64,000 nucleotides of DNA from the NCBI RefSeq assembly GCF_018403745.1, contig NZ_BOVP01000001.1, positions 124,001 to 188,000 of the forward strand. Direction: 5' to 3'. Under the pieces are notes generated by a model. The model was not told where the DNA came from. It saw only the letters and a program-made list of their open reading frames with translations, and did no database searches. A program made the translations under genes and the position numbers. Positions 17,321 through 26,613 of this stretch are shown here, in pieces. How positions within the stretch are numbered: position 1 is the stretch's first letter; each line of letters opens with the position of its first letter. The DNA comes from Lactococcus formosensis (GTDB lineage Bacteria; Bacillota; Bacilli; Lactobacillales; Streptococcaceae).

Positions 17321-18367
17321 TCAAATTTCTTTTGCACTTAATTCCGTTTGACTCAAGCGTTCATACCACAACTTTCGTGTGCGTGAAAGTGTTGCAAAGA
17401 GAATATCTAGTATTGGCAACATAAGAAGAATTAAAGAAAGAACAATCATTAAGAAATTTTGCCCCAACTCATTTTGTGGGATGTAACCTGACCGTTGCAA
17501 GAAATAAGACAAGAAAGCAACAATCCCAAAATTAACGCAAGATAAAAGTTGTCGGATTAGGATCTTCCAGCGACTTCCTTCTATTTTTATTTTAAGAAGT
17601 TTTTGACCAAAAGTAACATTAAAAATGACAGGAATAGCCACGAAAGCAATAAGCATTGCTATATAAAAATGCGGTACAAAGTTCGATAGAAGATTCGCAA
17701 AAACGAGATCTACACCAAAGGCAATACTCCGTCGTATCATTCCAATCTGAGCAGGAACAGCTTGTTTAGCATCCAAATCAGGTAAAACCTTCACAAGTAA
17801 ACACGCAATACCAAACCCTAACATACTTCCTAATGTATTAATCATTAAATCATCCACATCAAATAAACGATAAGGACGAGGATAAAGACCAAAAAGAGCT
17901 GAGCGTTGTAAAAGTTCAAACGATAAGGTGAGCATAAAACTCCATACTAAAGTTTGAGAAAAATTGCGTTTAAAGAGATAACGTAAATATATCCCAAATG
18001 GCAGTGTCAACAGAAGGTTAAAAAAAGGCTGAATAAAACTCGGCGCTTTTATAGCCATTAGCCATGTGGAAGAATCGTCGAGTACCAGCGGATTATAAGT
18101 TATAAACTGACGTACAAACTCAAAAGGAACAAGGTTTTGTTTAGGCCCTGTCATCTGTGCAACTTGTGCCACATCAGGCAAGGGAAAGATAGTCATCGCA
18201 TAAGCACAAACTATGTAAAGAACAAAAGAAAAATTGACGATAAAACGCCAAGGGTTAACACGTCCATATTTACGATATTGAACGATCATATAAGGAATAA
18301 GACTCAGTAAGAAAAAAACAAAGAAGAGCAATACACCAATTTGAATAGCATGGAGATAAGTAAGCAT
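17321..18367 (-). CDS. VanZ-RDD domain fusion membrane protein
   Basis: Polytopic membrane protein of 348 residues. The first ~200 residues look like a VanZ-family domain (NLVPFEFVRQF, LLTLPFGIYLRYLFKR, DVDDLMINTLGSMLGF). The rest, from about 212, looks like an RDD domain (RRSIAFGVDLVFANLLS ... GQKLLKIKIEG). Family knowledge: VanZ is linked to teicoplanin tolerance in enterococci, and RDD proteins are membrane proteins of varied roles including Na+/H+ exchange. I chose ATG 18367, with AAGGA 6 bases before it; the upstream in-frame start lacks a site. It is monocistronic with its own terminator. Exact function unknown. Confidence 0.78.
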   Translation of the reverse strand: MLTYLHAIQIGVLLFFVFFLLSLIPYMIVQYRKYGRVNPWRFIVNFSFVLYIVCAYAMTIFPLPDVAQVAQMTGPKQNLVPFEFVRQFITYNPLVLDDSSTWLMAIKAPSFIQPFFNLLLTLPFGIYLRYLFKRNFSQTLVWSFMLTLSFELLQRSALFGLYPRPYRLFDVDDLMINTLGSMLGFGIACLLVKVLPDLDAKQAVPAQIGMIRRSIAFGVDLVFANLLSNFVPHFYIAMLIAFVAIPVIFNVTFGQKLLKIKIEGSRWKILIRQLLSCVNFGIVAFLSYFLQRSGYIPQNELGQNFLMIVLSLILLMLPILDILFATLSRTRKLWYERLSQTELSAKEI

Positions 18368-18493
18368 AGAGATCCTTAAAAAATTTTTTATCTTTATTAT
18401 AACAAAATTAATCAACTAAAAATGTTGGATAAGTTTATAAAAATATTTTGAATGAAAGGTAAGTGTATATCATTAATATTTCTCGTACAGTGA

Positions 18494-19018
18494 CTATGCC
18501 TCAAATGCTTGAGCATATTTGATACAACCTGAAACATTTCTTAGTGCCTCTGGCTGTAAAGGTCGAATCATAAAAGCTTCTGCTGGAACGTCAAATGGTG
18601 CTTTAACTTTATATTTTTCAGCAGGTACATAGCCAAAACGAGAATAATACTGGGGATGCCCCAGAATACTTATGTAAGAAAATTCTTTTTGGATGGCACG
18701 TTTTTCTAACTCTTTCAGAAGATGTTGCCCCACTTTTTTACCTTGCCAAGAAGGTAAAACAGCTAATGGTGCAAGCACTAGCCCTTTATAACTTGCCTTA
18801 TCGTTTATAATATTTACTTCGCTAAGTAAACCATAACCAACAATTCTCACCCCTTCAGTTGCAACCACTTCTAACCCTTCAACATAGCTGCAATCTGTTC
18901 GAAGCTTTTCTACAAGTTCTGCTTCATTACCATAGCCATGTTCTGACCTACTAAAAGCTTGCCAGATTAACTGCCTGACTTCTTCATAGTCTTTTTGATC
19001 GATACTTCTTATTTCCAT
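18494..19018 (-). CDS. GNAT-family N-acetyltransferase
   Basis: Soluble acetyltransferase-like protein of 174 residues. The acetyl-CoA-binding block VLPSWQGKKVGQHLLKELEKRA (about 90-110) carries the Q/R-x-x-G-x-G/A pattern, followed by ILGHPQYYSRFGY, typical of the YhbS-like subgroup. I chose ATG 19018, preceded by AAGGAG; the longer reading frame would run into the cmk end and lacks a site. Substrate unknown. It lies downstream of cmk beyond a probable terminator. Confidence 0.8.
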   Translation of the reverse strand: MEIRSIDQKDYEEVRQLIWQAFSRSEHGYGNEAELVEKLRTDCSYVEGLEVVATEGVRIVGYGLLSEVNIINDKASYKGLVLAPLAVLPSWQGKKVGQHLLKELEKRAIQKEFSYISILGHPQYYSRFGYVPAEKYKVKAPFDVPAEAFMIRPLQPEALRNVSGCIKYAQAFEA

Positions 19019-19041
19019 TTTTTTCTCCTTCTTTATAATAG

Positions 19042-19067
19042 AAAAAACGGAATATTTTACTCCGTTT
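19042..19067 (-). terminator. terminator after cmk
   Basis: On the minus strand AACGGA and TCCGTTTTTTC form a hairpin around an AT-rich loop just past the cmk stop. Confidence 0.6.
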
Positions 19068-19088
19068 CTTCCTTTAAAATGTGATTGA

Positions 19089-19751
19089 TTACAGAAGCTC
19101 TCGGGCTTTTTCTTCGATAAAACCTGCCACTTGATCAATCGTTTTTCCTGTACTGTCTAACAGTATAGCATCCTCAGCTTGTTTTAAAGGTGAAACTGCT
19201 CGTGTACTGTCCTTACGATCACGTTCGGCAATTTCTACTTTGAGGTCTTCCAAATCAGTAGGGATATTTTTTTGTAAATTTTCTTTATAACGTCGCTCTG
19301 CGCGTTCATCCACAGAAGCCACAAGGAAAATCTTCAAATCCGCATGAGGGAGGACAACTGTACCAATGTCACGTCCATCCATGATAATGCCACCTTCGTC
19401 AGCAATACGTTGTTGCTCGGCAACTAAAAATTCGCGTACTTGAGCTAAAGCAGAGATTTTTGAAACATTCTGTGTTATTTCGTTTGTACGAATAATCTTA
19501 GTAATATCCTCCGTTCCTAAAAACACAAGCTGACCATCAGCAGTATTTTTAAAGAAGATTGGTTTTTTCTTAATCACATCAATGATTTTTTGAGGATCTT
19601 CTGTTTTGTTTTGGAGGGCAACCAGTGTTGCCGCACGATACATTGCGCCCGTATCTAAATAGATGATTCCCAGATTTTGTGCAACGATTTTAGCGACAGT
19701 TGATTTCCCGCTTGAGGCAGGACCATCAACAGCTATTTGTAACTTTATCAT
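19089..19751 (-). CDS. cmk: cytidylate kinase
   Basis: Phosphorylates CMP and dCMP with ATP; 220 residues. The P-loop GPASSGKST is at residues 10-18, followed by the substrate blocks LDTGAMYRA and [12 protein letters not shown] and the lid RYKENLQK. Very compact control: TATAAT lies just upstream of AGGAAAG and the ATG. It follows the LysM-domain gene with a 28-bp gap on the same strand, an order also common in streptococci. Housekeeping gene, no anomalies seen. Confidence 0.95.
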   Translation of the reverse strand: MIKLQIAVDGPASSGKSTVAKIVAQNLGIIYLDTGAMYRAATLVALQNKTEDPQKIIDVIKKKPIFFKNTADGQLVFLGTEDITKIIRTNEITQNVSKISALAQVREFLVAEQQRIADEGGIIMDGRDIGTVVLPHADLKIFLVASVDERAERRYKENLQKNIPTDLEDLKVEIAERDRKDSTRAVSPLKQAEDAILLDSTGKTIDQVAGFIEEKARELL

Positions 19752-19779
19752 GTTTCTTTCCTATTATAAATGCTTTTTA

Positions 19780-20289
19780 TTATTTTAATTTTAATACTTG
19801 GCCAGGTGATATTGGTGAACCATCGGCATTGTATCCTGTTGCTGAGATATTATTAAGGCTTGCGATTACAGACCATGCAACACCTGTCTTCGCTGATATC
19901 TTACTTGGATCATCTCCAGCTACAATAACATAAGTTGCTCCCTCTTCTGTCGAGGATTCTTCAGTGGTTGGTGGTGGAGCTACTGTGCTTTCTTCTGGTT
20001 TTACTTCCTCAGTTGTCTGCTCTGTTTGTTCCTCCGTAGTTTGCTCTACAGTCTTTTCTGGATTTTCTTGAGCAAATCCACCACTATGTTGCGTTTGATT
20101 ATTCCAAAGAATAAAGGCAATCATGAAACCAACCAGTAAAAACATCGTCACGACAGTAAAGGTCAAAGCACGTGAAGTTAATGACTTGTTATTTTGTTTT
20201 TTTCTAGGTGTGCTACCCGAACGCCTCTTTTCGGAATCTGCTTTCATGGCCTTGTAGATTTCTTTATCCCACGGTTCTTTTTCTGCCAC
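19780..20289 (-). CDS. membrane-anchored LysM-domain protein
   Basis: 169 residues: basic cytoplasmic N-terminus (about 1-40), one membrane helix (about 41-63), a Glu/Thr/Pro-rich extracellular linker (about 75-120), and a C-terminal LysM peptidoglycan-binding domain (TYVIVAGDDPSKISAKTGV ... SLNN). It is anchored outward with no catalytic domain, so a cell-wall-associated structural or regulatory role is likely. It lies immediately upstream of cmk and divergent from the ferredoxin gene with only 45 bp between. Confidence 0.85.
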   Translation of the reverse strand: MAEKEPWDKEIYKAMKADSEKRRSGSTPRKKQNNKSLTSRALTFTVVTMFLLVGFMIAFILWNNQTQHSGGFAQENPEKTVEQTTEEQTEQTTEEVKPEESTVAPPPTTEESSTEEGATYVIVAGDDPSKISAKTGVAWSVIASLNNISATGYNADGSPISPGQVLKLK

Positions 20290-20334
20290 ATCTTTTTCCT
20301 TTCCTTTTTTATTTTTTTATATTATCATCATTGT

Positions 20335-20538
20335 ATGAAAGTAAACATAATACCAGAAAATTGTATTGCATGCGGCCTTTGTTATTTACATGCTCCAGAC
20401 GTCTTCGATTACCATGACAATGGTATCGTTAAATTTAATAATTCCGATAAACTGGAAAAAGAATATATTTCTGATGATAAAATAATAAGTGCAGCCAAGG
20501 CATGCCCAACAGCTGCGATAAAGATTACCAAATCTTAA
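20335..20538 (+). CDS. fer: [4Fe-4S] ferredoxin
   Basis: 67-residue electron carrier with one cluster: Cys10, Cys13 and Cys16 (CIACGLC) plus Cys57 in KACPTAA. The second-cluster cysteines of 2[4Fe-4S] ferredoxins are absent. I chose ATG 20335 because translation upstream of it has no recognisable domain. No Shine-Dalgarno precedes it, and an AT-rich -10-like TATTAT (20320-20325) lies 9 bases upstream, so the leader is extremely short. The 250 bp after it hold the mannose PTS promoter. Confidence 0.9.
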   Translation: MKVNIIPENCIACGLCYLHAPDVFDYHDNGIVKFNNSDKLEKEYISDDKIISAAKACPTAAIKITKS

Positions 20539-20690
20539 AACCTTAAACTCTGATATTTATTTTACCATAAAATTACTTCTTTATCTAACTATTTCGTGAT
20601 TTTAATTGAGTATTCTCATTATATATACAGCTTGTTTTTAACCGACAAGTTGTTTTTATTTTGGCTACTTAAATTAAAAAATCAGATTTA

Positions 20691-20740
20691 TGAAACCAGT
20701 TTCACAAATTTTTGCAAATGTTTTCAATTTGTAGTATACT
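20691..20740 (+). promoter_or_regulatory. manL promoter with two cre-like boxes
   Basis: TTGCAA (20712-20717), a 17-bp spacer and TATACT (20735-20740). Box 1, TGAAACCAGTTTCA (20691-20704), is nearly palindromic and lies just upstream of the -35. Box 2, TGCAAATGTTTTCA (20713-20726), overlaps the -35. Their starts are 22 bp apart, two helix turns. Each departs from the CcpA consensus at its central CG. Box 1 is in an activating position, box 2 in a repressing one. Confidence 0.6.
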
Positions 20741-20789
20741 AAGACAGTAATAATTATATTATATAAAAATTTATAAGGAGGTTACTCAA

Positions 20790-21779
20790 TTGAGTATCGG
20801 AATTGTTATTGCGAGCCACGGTGAATTCGCTGCAGGCATCAAGCAATCTGGTTCAATGATCTTCGGTGAGCAAGAGAAAGTACAAGCTGTCACTTTCATG
20901 CCTAACGAAGGACCAGACGACTTACGCGCCAAAATCGAAGCCGCTATCGCAACATTTGATGCTGAAGATGAAGTCCTTGTCCTTGCTGACTTGTGGAGCG
21001 GTTCTCCATTTAACCAAGCAAGTGCTGTTATGGGTGCCAATCCAGAACGTAAGGTAGCTATCATCACAGGCCTCAACTTGCCAATGCTTATTCAAGCCTA
21101 CACAGAACGTATGATGGATGCTTCTGCTGGTGTTGAACAAGTTGCTGCAAACATTATTAAGGAAGCGAAAGCTGGTATTAAAGCATTACCAGAAGAGCTT
21201 AATCCTGCTGAAGAAAGCGCTGCACCAGCTGAAGCTGGCGTAAACGCTGCTGCTATCCCAGAAGGTACTGTTGTTGGTGACGGTAAGATTAAAATTAATC
21301 TTGCACGTATCGACTCACGTCTTCTCCACGGTCAAGTTGCCACTGCTTGGACTCCAGATTCAAAAGCAAACCGTATCATCGTTGTTTCTGATGCTGTTGC
21401 CAAAGATGAGATGCGTAAAACACTTATCACACAAGCTGCACCTCCAGGTGTTAAAGCCAACGTTGTCCCTATCAAGAAAATGATTGAAGTTGCTAAAGAT
21501 CCACGTTTTGGTGAAACTAGAGCCCTTCTCTTGTTTGAAACTCCTCAAGATGCACTTGCTGCTATTGAAGGTGGTGTTCCTGTAGAAACACTTAACGTGG
21601 GTTCTATGGCACACAGTACAGGTAAAACAATGCTTAACTCAGTATTGTCTGTAAACAAAGATGATGTTGCCGCTTTTGAAAAGTTACGTGATCTCGGCGT
21701 TAAATTTGACGTTCGTAAAGTCCCTAACGATTCTAAATCTGACTTGTTTGCTTTGATTAACAAAGCAGACGTTAAGTAA
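20790..21779 (+). CDS. manL: mannose/glucose PTS EIIAB subunit
   Basis: Cytoplasmic two-domain phosphotransferase of 329 residues (also called PtnAB). The IIA domain carries the phosphorylated His10 (IASHGE). An Ala/Glu/Pro-rich linker (about 133-160) leads to IIB with its phospho-His at about residue 180 in RLLHGQV. It passes phosphate from HPr to the incoming sugar. The start is TTG at 20790, 8 bases after a full AAGGAGG (20775-20781); no ATG is better placed. It is first in manLMN. Confidence 0.95.
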   Translation: MSIGIVIASHGEFAAGIKQSGSMIFGEQEKVQAVTFMPNEGPDDLRAKIEAAIATFDAEDEVLVLADLWSGSPFNQASAVMGANPERKVAIITGLNLPMLIQAYTERMMDASAGVEQVAANIIKEAKAGIKALPEELNPAEESAAPAEAGVNAAAIPEGTVVGDGKIKINLARIDSRLLHGQVATAWTPDSKANRIIVVSDAVAKDEMRKTLITQAAPPGVKANVVPIKKMIEVAKDPRFGETRALLLFETPQDALAAIEGGVPVETLNVGSMAHSTGKTMLNSVLSVNKDDVAAFEKLRDLGVKFDVRKVPNDSKSDLFALINKADVK

Positions 21780-21809
21780 AATTAAATATTATTAGGAGAA
21801 ATTTATAAA

Positions 21810-22613
21810 ATGAGTATTATTTCAATCATTTTAGTTCTTATCTTCGCGTTCTTAGCTGGACTTGAAGGTATCTTGGACCAATGGCAATTTCACCAACCAA
21901 TTATCGCCTGCTCATTGATCGGTATCGCTACTGGTCACATGGCTGCAGGGATCATCTTGGGTGGTTCATTGCAAATGATCGCCCTTGGTTGGGCTAACGT
22001 TGGTGCCGCTGTCGCACCTGACGCTGCACTTGCTTCTGTCGCTTCTGCTATCTTGATGGTTCAAGGTGGTAACTTTGACTTGACACACATCACTGGTGTT
22101 ATCGTACCTGCCGCTATCTTGTTGGCAACTGCTGGTCTCGTACTTACTACATTGGTTCGTTTCCTTTCAGTTGGTATCGTTCACTTAGCTGATGCTGCTG
22201 CTGAAAAAGGTTCTTATTCAGGTGTTGCTGGTTGGCACATGTTCGCACTCCTTCTTCAAGGTTTGCGTATTGCTATCCCTGCTGCAATCATCCTTGCTAT
22301 CCCTGCTGAAACAGTAACTGCTGCCTTGAACTCAATTCCTGATTGGGTTTCTAAAGGTCTTGCTGTTGGTGGTGGTATGGTTGTTGTTGTTGGTTACGCA
22401 ATGGTTATCAACCTCATGGCAACTAAAGAGCTATGGCCATTCTTCTTCCTCGGATTTGTACTCGCACCACTTTCTTCAATCACTTTGATTGGTATGGGTA
22501 TCCTTGGTGTTGTTATCGCTCTCATCTACCTCAATCTTTCTAATACTGCTGGTAACGGTGGAACTGCTTCTTCAAGTGGTGACCCAATCGGCGATATTCT
22601 CAACGATTATTAA
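21810..22613 (+). CDS. manM: mannose/glucose PTS EIIC subunit
   Basis: Membrane translocation subunit of 267 residues. It has many hydrophobic segments and the family blocks EGILDQWQFHQPI (about 19-31) and GGSLQMIALGWANVGAAVAPD (about 50-70). With IID it forms the sugar channel, and with it the receptor for class IIa and some other bacteriocins. It starts 30 bp after manL with its own AGGAG, and its stop is 22 bp before manN. Confidence 0.94.
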   Translation: MSIISIILVLIFAFLAGLEGILDQWQFHQPIIACSLIGIATGHMAAGIILGGSLQMIALGWANVGAAVAPDAALASVASAILMVQGGNFDLTHITGVIVPAAILLATAGLVLTTLVRFLSVGIVHLADAAAEKGSYSGVAGWHMFALLLQGLRIAIPAAIILAIPAETVTAALNSIPDWVSKGLAVGGGMVVVVGYAMVINLMATKELWPFFFLGFVLAPLSSITLIGMGILGVVIALIYLNLSNTAGNGGTASSSGDPIGDILNDY

Positions 22614-22635
22614 TTAGGAAGGAGATTTTATAAAA

Positions 22636-23733
22636 ATGGAAAATACAAATAAAAAGTTTAGCCTTTCTAAAAACACACGCTTGAGCGTTATGTTCCGTTC
22701 AATGTTCCTTCAAGGTTCTTGGAACTACGAACGTATGCAAAACCTTGGTTTCCTCTATTCAATCATCCCTGCATTGAAACAGTTCTACAAACCAGGTTCT
22801 GAAGAAGCTAAAGAAGCTTTGAAACGCCACATGGAGTTCTTCAATACTCACCCATACGTAGCCGCACCTATCGTCGGTGTTACATTGGCCCTTGAAGAAG
22901 AAATCGCTAACGGTGTCGAAATCGACGAAGCAGCTATCCAAGGTGTGAAAGTCGGTATGATGGGACCTCTCGCTGGTATCGGTGACCCTGTCTTCTGGTT
23001 CACAGTACGTCCTATCGTTGGTGCCATCGCTGCCTCACTTGCAACTGGTGGTTCTATTATCGCTCCAATCTTCTTCTTCGTTGTTTGGAATGCAATCCGT
23101 ATCGCTTTCTTGTGGTATACACAAGAGTTTGGTTACAAACAAGGTACTGCAATCACAAGCGACCTCGGTGGAGGAATGCTTCAACAAATTACTAAAGGTG
23201 CATCTATCCTTGGTATGTTCATCCTTGGTGTATTGATCCAACGTTGGGTTAACATCAGCTTCACTGGTCCTAACGCTATGCTCCCATCTAAACCTTTGGC
23301 AGATGGCGCTTACGTTGGTGAATGGATCGACAAAGCAGGTAAAGTCGTTGTTCAAGGTGCCCAAACAGGTACTACTGGCGATGGTGTTGCTAAGTTTGAT
23401 TGGTTAGACCAAGCAGGTAACGTTGTTGGTAACGGTGTTGCTGGTCAAGACGGTTTCGCACATTACGTAACTGTTGATCAACTTAACACAGTTGACGGTT
23501 CTACATTGCACAACATCTTAGGTCAAGTATCATCTGGTCTTGGCTTGAGCCCAGAACAAACACAATCACTTCAAGACGTGTTCAATTCATTAATTCCTGG
23601 ATTTATCGCATTGCTCTTGACTTTCCTTGTTCTTTGGATCTTGCGCAAATGGAAAAACAAAAACGCACCATTGTTCATCATCATTGGTATGTTCGTTCTT
23701 GGTATCGTACTTCACGTTGCAGGTCTTGCTTAA
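22636..23733 (+). CDS. manN: mannose/glucose PTS EIID subunit with enlarged external loop
   Basis: Membrane subunit of 365 residues; family members are usually near 300. The canonical core is complete: RSMFLQGSWNYERMQ (about 21-35), MMGPLAGIGDPVFWFTVRPI and the C-terminal membrane segments. The extra length lies between about 210 and 295, in the outward loop before the last membrane region. It includes two copies of a 26-residue unit (229-254 and 255-280; WIDKAGKVVVQG versus WLDQAGNVVGNG). This loop is the known variable part of IID and bears on bacteriocin recognition. It is last gene of the operon. Confidence 0.93.
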   Translation: MENTNKKFSLSKNTRLSVMFRSMFLQGSWNYERMQNLGFLYSIIPALKQFYKPGSEEAKEALKRHMEFFNTHPYVAAPIVGVTLALEEEIANGVEIDEAAIQGVKVGMMGPLAGIGDPVFWFTVRPIVGAIAASLATGGSIIAPIFFFVVWNAIRIAFLWYTQEFGYKQGTAITSDLGGGMLQQITKGASILGMFILGVLIQRWVNISFTGPNAMLPSKPLADGAYVGEWIDKAGKVVVQGAQTGTTGDGVAKFDWLDQAGNVVGNGVAGQDGFAHYVTVDQLNTVDGSTLHNILGQVSSGLGLSPEQTQSLQDVFNSLIPGFIALLLTFLVLWILRKWKNKNAPLFIIIGMFVLGIVLHVAGLA

Positions 23734-23753
23734 TAAGATTTTAAAACAAGAAC

Positions 23754-23784
23754 AAAATCGTCGTGTACTCGCGGCGATTTTTTA
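23754..23784 (+). terminator. terminator after manN
   Basis: AAATCGTCG pairs with CGGCGATTT (one wobble) followed by TTTTTATT; it lies 20 bp after the manN stop and before the manO promoter. Confidence 0.75.
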
Positions 23785-23838
23785 TTAAGATTATTTTTGA
23801 TATAATAAAGATACTATAATATCGTTAGGAGCACTAAA

Positions 23839-24219
23839 TTGGCACAATCACTGAATACTAAAGTCGACTTTACCACTGCTGGTATTGCTTATCTTGGCTT
23901 TGCTGAATATGGTAAAATTATGATTGGAGACCGAGCTTTCGAGTTTTTCAATGATACAAATGTTGAAAAGAATATGCAATTTCCGTGGGCCTCTATTAAA
24001 CGTGTGGAAGGTGATGTTTCTGTTTCAAAAAATGGAAAAGTAAAAATTGGTCGTCAGTTTATCATTGTCTTTCGCAATGAGCAGAAAGTTCGTTTTGCTT
24101 CCAAGGAGTCTGGTACTGTCTTAAAATACATCCGACAATATATTGGAAATGAAAAAGTTGTGCGTCAGAAAGGCTTCTTTGATAAATTCTTTAGCCTCTT
24201 CCGTCGTAAAAAGAAATAA
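23839..24219 (+). CDS. manO: ManO-type protein (DUF956)
   Basis: 126-residue cytoplasmic protein of the DUF956 family, almost always encoded after manLMN and thought to modulate that PTS. It contains an AAYLGFAEYGKIMIGDRAFEF-like beta-rich PH-like core, shown here by YLGFAEYGKIMIGD (about 18-31), and a very basic C-terminus (SLFRRKKK). The start is TTG at 23839, 7 bases after TTAGGAG. A TATAAT at 23815-23820 gives a leader of only about 12 nt. It is therefore expressed separately from manN, beyond its terminator. Confidence 0.85.
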   Translation: MAQSLNTKVDFTTAGIAYLGFAEYGKIMIGDRAFEFFNDTNVEKNMQFPWASIKRVEGDVSVSKNGKVKIGRQFIIVFRNEQKVRFASKESGTVLKYIRQYIGNEKVVRQKGFFDKFFSLFRRKKK

Positions 24220-24242
24220 AAAGTCTCAAATGAGGCTTTTTA
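24216..24242. terminator. bidirectional terminator
   Basis: AAAAGTCTCA and TGAGGCTTTTT form a short hairpin with an AA loop between the convergent manO and YitT-family genes. Confidence 0.75.
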
Positions 24243-24289
24243 TTTTTTAACAAAAAAAGCATACTGCACATGCACCATGATTTTCTTAA

Positions 24290-24967
24290 TTAAGTATCTG
24301 TTTCGTTTCGTTCACGTCCAAAGAGATTAAAATATAGGCGATCTAAGATATTTTCACGGTAATCCTTTCGACCAATGAAACGTGTGACTTTACTAAAAAT
24401 GTAGCATGACAATAGAGTAACAGCAAAGTTTGGAAAGGCCAGATAGGTCGCTAAGGATAACCCCATAACCACAATATCAATTCCAAATAAGACACGGTCA
24501 ATCGTAAATTGCCAACGGTCTTCCATAATTCGACTCAAGAGGATTGAACCACCGAAAGTCCCGTTAGAAACTACAACCAGCCCTGCTCCTATTCCTGATA
24601 AAACACCATCAGAAATACCAGCGAAAATAATTTGGTTAAATTGAAACCCATTAATCCCCATCGCCTCATAGGCCAGCATCCATAAGCTCATCGCAGCTGC
24701 ACCAGGAACACTCAGCAAAAGCTCCCTTCGGCTCAAAAGCTTCCAGCCAAAGAGAAATAAGGGAATATTCACTACAAAAAAAGTCAGTGCTGGATTAATC
24801 CCGAAAACAAAATCAACAAATACTGAAAAACCTGCGATTCCGTTACTTGCCAAGTAATTAGGAATAACAAAAAGTCTTACCGATAAAATATAGAAACCCA
24901 CTCCTACAATAAGAACAATTAAATCTTTTATAAACTGTTTATCTATCTTTACTCCAATGATTGACAT
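24290..24967 (-). CDS. YitT-family membrane protein
   Basis: Integral membrane protein of 225 residues with five or six hydrophobic segments. It contains the family blocks VRLFVIPNYLASNGIAG (about 30-46) and GGSILLSRIMEDRW (about 140-153). The C-terminal DUF2179 regulatory domain of full-length YitT/YebE proteins (about 280 residues) is absent, so this is the short form. A strong GGGGG ribosome site precedes the ATG. Family function is unestablished; it is monocistronic. Confidence 0.8.
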   Translation of the reverse strand: MSIIGVKIDKQFIKDLIVLIVGVGFYILSVRLFVIPNYLASNGIAGFSVFVDFVFGINPALTFFVVNIPLFLFGWKLLSRRELLLSVPGAAAMSLWMLAYEAMGINGFQFNQIIFAGISDGVLSGIGAGLVVVSNGTFGGSILLSRIMEDRWQFTIDRVLFGIDIVVMGLSLATYLAFPNFAVTLLSCYIFSKVTRFIGRKDYRENILDRLYFNLFGRERNETDT

Positions 24968-25029
24968 AGGTCCCCCTTTATTCTATAATACCATTTAGTA
25001 TTTTAAAGAACTAATGATTTATGAGGCGC

Positions 25030-25058
25030 TTGCAAAGTTTTAAATTTTCTGATAGAAT
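25030..25058 (+). promoter_or_regulatory. serS promoter
   Basis: TTGCAA (25030-25035), a 17-bp spacer and TAGAAT (25053-25058) place the transcript start just before the T-box leader. Confidence 0.65.
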
Positions 25059-25064
25059 GACATT

Positions 25065-25288
25065 AGAAGTCAGTTTTAAGACTATCTTTTTGGAGAGAGC
25101 TTGTGGGTGGTGAAAACAAGTAAAGATTCTTTAAACATTCTGCTTCTTGCTTGATTTTATCCTATGAAAATAGGAACGTGTTTCTCGCGATAAGGGAACT
25201 AAAGTCCTATCCCTATGATAGGAAATTTAGGTGGAACCGTGCTTATAGCGCCCTAATTCTTCTTTAAGGAGAGTTAGGGCTTTTTATT
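25065..25288 (+). promoter_or_regulatory. T-box leader of serS
   Basis: The T-box sequence AGGTGGAACCGTGC (25229-25242) is followed by a Rho-independent terminator (GCCCTAA ... TTAGGGC, 25250-25280, then a T run). The T-box can pair upstream when uncharged tRNA binds, opening the gene. The 5' part folds into stem-loops, but I could not assign the specifier codon with certainty; serine is inferred from the gene. Confidence 0.85.
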
Positions 25289-25308
25289 TTATATTAAAAG
25301 GAGATTTT

Positions 25309-26580
25309 ATGCTTGATATCAAAAAAATCCGTGCAGACTTTGACGGAGTAGCCGCAAAATTGGAAACACGTGGTGTTAAAAAAGAAACACTGCAAGAACT
25401 CCACGAACTCGATGTACGCCGTCGTGAACTGATCGTACAATCTGAGAACTTGAAAAAAGAACGTAATGCCGTATCTGATGAAATCGCGTTGATTAAACGT
25501 GAAAAAGGTGATGCCTCTGAAAAAATCACTGCCATGAAACAAGTTTCTGCTGATATTAAAGTCATTGATGCTGAACTTGCTGATATCGAAGAAAAGTTGA
25601 CCACTTACACAACAACGCTTCCCAACTTGCCACATGATGATGTGCCTATAGGTGCTGATGAAGATGATAATGTGGAAATTCGTCGTCATGGTCAAGCGCC
25701 TGAATTCAGTTTTGAACCTAAACCTCATTGGGACTTAGGAGAGTCTCTTGGTATCCTTGATTGGGAACGTGGTGGTAAAGTGACTGGCTCACGTTTCCTC
25801 TTCTATAAAGGCGCTGGTGCGCGTTTAGAGCGCGCCCTGTATAACTTTATGTTGGACGAACATGCTAAAGAAGGCTATACCGAAATGATTACGCCTTATA
25901 TGGTCAATCAAGACTCTATGTTTGGTACTGGTCAATATCCAAAATTCAAAGAAGATACTTTTGAAGTAAATGATGATCGTGGTTTTGTGCTCATTCCTAC
26001 TGCTGAAGTACCTTTAACCAACTACTACCGTGGTGAAATCTTGGATAATGCTGAACTCCCAATCTACTTCACAGCAATGTCTCCTTCATTCCGTTCTGAA
26101 GCGGGTTCAGCTGGCCGTGATACACGTGGCTTGATCCGTTTGCATCAATTCCATAAAGTTGAAATGGTCAAATTTTCTCGCCCTGAGGAATCTTATGATG
26201 AGCTAGAAAAAATGGTTGTCAACGCAGAAAACATTTTGCAAAAACTAGGTTTAGCTTATCGTGTAATTGCTCTTTCTACAGGCGATATGGGCTTCTCTGC
26301 CGCTAAAACTTATGACTTGGAAGTTTGGATCCCTGCCCAAAATACTTACCGTGAAATTTCAAGCTGTTCAAACTGTGAAGATTTCCAAGCGCGCCGTGCC
26401 CAAATCCGCTATCGTGATGAAGAAGGCAAAGTTAACTTGCTTCATACTTTAAATGGTTCTGGACTTGCTGTTGGTCGTACAGTTGCTGCAATCCTTGAAA
26501 ACTATCAAAACGAAGACGGCTCAGTAACCGTCCCTGAAGTTCTTCGTCCATACATGGGTGGATTAGAAGTTATTAAATAA
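25309..26580 (+). CDS. serS: seryl-tRNA synthetase
   Basis: Class II synthetase of 423 residues charging tRNA-Ser. The N-terminal coiled-coil arm (about 30-100) that grips the tRNA long variable arm is followed by the catalytic core. Motif 2 is [21 protein letters not shown] (about 264-284) and motif 3 is [19 protein letters not shown] near the C-terminus. It is controlled by the T-box leader upstream. No anomalies. Confidence 0.96.
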   Translation: MLDIKKIRADFDGVAAKLETRGVKKETLQELHELDVRRRELIVQSENLKKERNAVSDEIALIKREKGDASEKITAMKQVSADIKVIDAELADIEEKLTTYTTTLPNLPHDDVPIGADEDDNVEIRRHGQAPEFSFEPKPHWDLGESLGILDWERGGKVTGSRFLFYKGAGARLERALYNFMLDEHAKEGYTEMITPYMVNQDSMFGTGQYPKFKEDTFEVNDDRGFVLIPTAEVPLTNYYRGEILDNAELPIYFTAMSPSFRSEAGSAGRDTRGLIRLHQFHKVEMVKFSRPEESYDELEKMVVNAENILQKLGLAYRVIALSTGDMGFSAAKTYDLEVWIPAQNTYREISSCSNCEDFQARRAQIRYRDEEGKVNLLHTLNGSGLAVGRTVAAILENYQNEDGSVTVPEVLRPYMGGLEVIK

Positions 26581-26586
26581 AACAAA

Positions 26587-26610
26587 AAAACTTGCAAATG
26601 CAAGTTTTTT
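26587..26610. terminator. bidirectional terminator serS / phoU
   Basis: AAACTTGCA and TGCAAGTTT form a perfect hairpin with A and T flanks between convergent genes. Confidence 0.85.
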
Positions 26611-26613
26611 ATT

